DNA of 64,000 nt from Acaryochloris sp. CCMEE 5410. GTDB lineage: Bacteria > Cyanobacteriota > Cyanobacteriia > Thermosynechococcales > Thermosynechococcaceae. The notes under the pieces are model-generated. The model ran no database searches, was not told the DNA's origin, and saw only the letters and a list, made by a program, of their open reading frames with translations. Within the stretch, counting starts at the first letter, position 1; every line of letters starts with the position of its first letter. The translations under genes and the position numbers were made by a program. Shown here one piece after another: positions 63,280-64,000 of this stretch. The stretch lies in the NCBI RefSeq assembly GCF_000238775.2, contig NZ_AFEJ02000005.1, positions 1-64,000 on the forward strand. Reading direction: 5' to 3'.

Positions 63280-63930
63280 ATGAAGCTCATCACTTCTGTC
63301 AAGATCCAACAAGCCGACCACACCGAAGTCATCGACAGTGCCGCTACCCAAGTGGGTCAAGCTGCAAATAAAGCCTTCCTGTTCGTCATTCGCAAGGAGA
63401 TCCAGGGCTGGAAAAACTTCACTGCTCTCTGCTCCTGGGGCCTATCCAAAGTGAGCCAGAAGCACGGCCCCATCTTTGAGGAGGTCAAGGAACGTACTGT
63501 GGCGGTCTACCGCAAGGGCTGTCAGCAAGAGACGGCATTCGTCCAAGCGCTAATCAAAACTCAGCTCACGGATCGAATTGATGCCCACTGGGAACTCCAT
63601 GATAAGGCTATCGATTGGTTCAAGGCCCAGACTCAGGCATTCCTAGCCGACAGTCCGGTTAAGGAGGCTTCTGAAGTCGAGGCTGAGGATCTGGCTCCTG
63701 ACATTTCGGCTGATCTGGGGGAGGCTGAACCTATGGCTGAGGATGAGGAGACCATCTTGGATGAGTCCCCGGTCCTAGATCCACCTGTTGATCCTGACCC
63801 ACTGGATGATGAGTTGGCCGTACCTCAAGACCCGACTCCTGCTGTGGCTAGTGGTGGGAGTAAGCGTCGGACTGGGAGCAAGCGAGTGACCCTAGCTGAT
63901 GTGATGAAGCAAGAAGCTGCTAAATCCTAG
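63280..63930 (+). CDS. Hypothetical protein with acidic tail
   Basis: 216 residues. A folded N-terminal half (KLITSVKIQQADHTEVIDSA; FVIRKEIQGWKNFTALCSWG), then a very acidic, Pro-rich segment (DLAPDISADLGEAEPMAEDE; LDPPVDPDPLDDELAVPQD) and a basic C-terminus (SKRRTGSKRVTLADVMKQEA). The charge layout suits a DNA-mimic or a scaffold. AGGAC lies upstream. No family recognised. A terminator hairpin follows. Confidence 0.55.
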   Translation: MKLITSVKIQQADHTEVIDSAATQVGQAANKAFLFVIRKEIQGWKNFTALCSWGLSKVSQKHGPIFEEVKERTVAVYRKGCQQETAFVQALIKTQLTDRIDAHWELHDKAIDWFKAQTQAFLADSPVKEASEVEAEDLAPDISADLGEAEPMAEDEETILDESPVLDPPVDPDPLDDELAVPQDPTPAVASGGSKRRTGSKRVTLADVMKQEAAKS

Positions 63931-63946
63931 GCAGACCATAGACCTG

Positions 63947-63967
63947 GCCTCCGGGATTTCTGGAGGC
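63947..63967 (+). terminator. Short GC-rich hairpin after the last gene
   Basis: GCCTCC and GGAGGC form a 6-bp stem with a 9-base loop, 17 bases after the stop. There is no good T tract, so it is a weak call. Confidence 0.4.
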
Positions 63968-64000
63968 TGGGGGCAAAATATGGGGTTTGTGGGGCAATGG

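Noticed and set aside
1-64000. tRNA or rRNA genes
   Set aside because: No convincing tRNA cloverleaf or rRNA segment was noticed by eye; a dedicated tRNA and rRNA search of the window would settle it.

Overview
The window looks like accessory DNA of a cyanobacterium, most likely a plasmid or plasmid-like island. The cyanobacterial signs are several copies of the HIP1 octamer GCGATCGC (near 11465, 13525, 15880, 17208, 24975, 52021), a cyAbrB regulator, an RpaB-like response regulator, DUF29 and Rpn/DUF4351 proteins, and very dense, varied insertion sequences. A plasmid is suggested by duplicate-type housekeeping genes (recA, recD2, a class A penicillin-binding protein, SepF), three toxin-antitoxin pairs, a tyrosine recombinase and long runs of small unknown genes. 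Acaryochloris marina plasmids would fit, but the species is inferred, not shown.

1-14 kb is a decaying metabolic region. It holds a broken PfpI-like gene, a DUF5335 gene, an IS630 relic, a truncated FAD-oxidoreductase fragment and a frameshifted lipase. A sulfur-handling cluster follows: two YeeE/YedE half transporters, SulP, a rhodanese and a persulfide dioxygenase. SulP is split by an intact IS630 element (5381-6522). nifJ (pyruvate:ferredoxin oxidoreductase) is cut near its 3' end by a 1.5 kb IS with a clean 7-bp target duplication (9042-10553). Both genes reconstruct in frame across the excised element. 14.2-14.8 kb is a nest of inverted repeats.

14.8-28.9 kb holds a tyrosine recombinase, VapC/Phd and HicAB pairs, a partial gene duplication (18.0 and 21.7 kb) flanking broken genes, an Rpn-type nuclease, an old-yellow-enzyme, an ISAzo13 relic, a divergent arsR-arsI pair with palindromic operators, and an RpaB-like response regulator.

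29-43.5 kb is the best preserved part. It carries an RNase II/R-type exonuclease fused to dsRNA-binding domains, a GNAT protein, recA with a sigma70-like promoter overlapped by a LexA-like box, recD2, PBP1A, a histone-H1-like/HARE-HTH protein, a short SepF, an AAC(3)-family acetyltransferase, a separate dsRBD protein and a DUF29 protein. An IS1380 element (43874-45347) then splits an antibiotic-monooxygenase-like membrane protein.

45.5-64 kb has cyAbrB, small unknowns, DUF4259, a HigB/HigA-type pair and an XRE repressor facing a strong promoter with a structured leader. From 49 to 60.5 kb lies a long, mostly co-directional, tightly overlapped set of small genes. It ends in a nucleic-acid-modification module: DUF4326, two different PAPS-reductase-like PP-loop proteins, a C5 cytosine methyltransferase, an MT-A70 methyltransferase, an ASCH protein and a DUF5131 (Gp37/Gp68) protein. 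A Cas4/RecB-like nuclease, a Crp-family regulator with palindromic sites upstream and an acidic unknown protein close the window. The modification module is the strongest candidate for an undescribed system.
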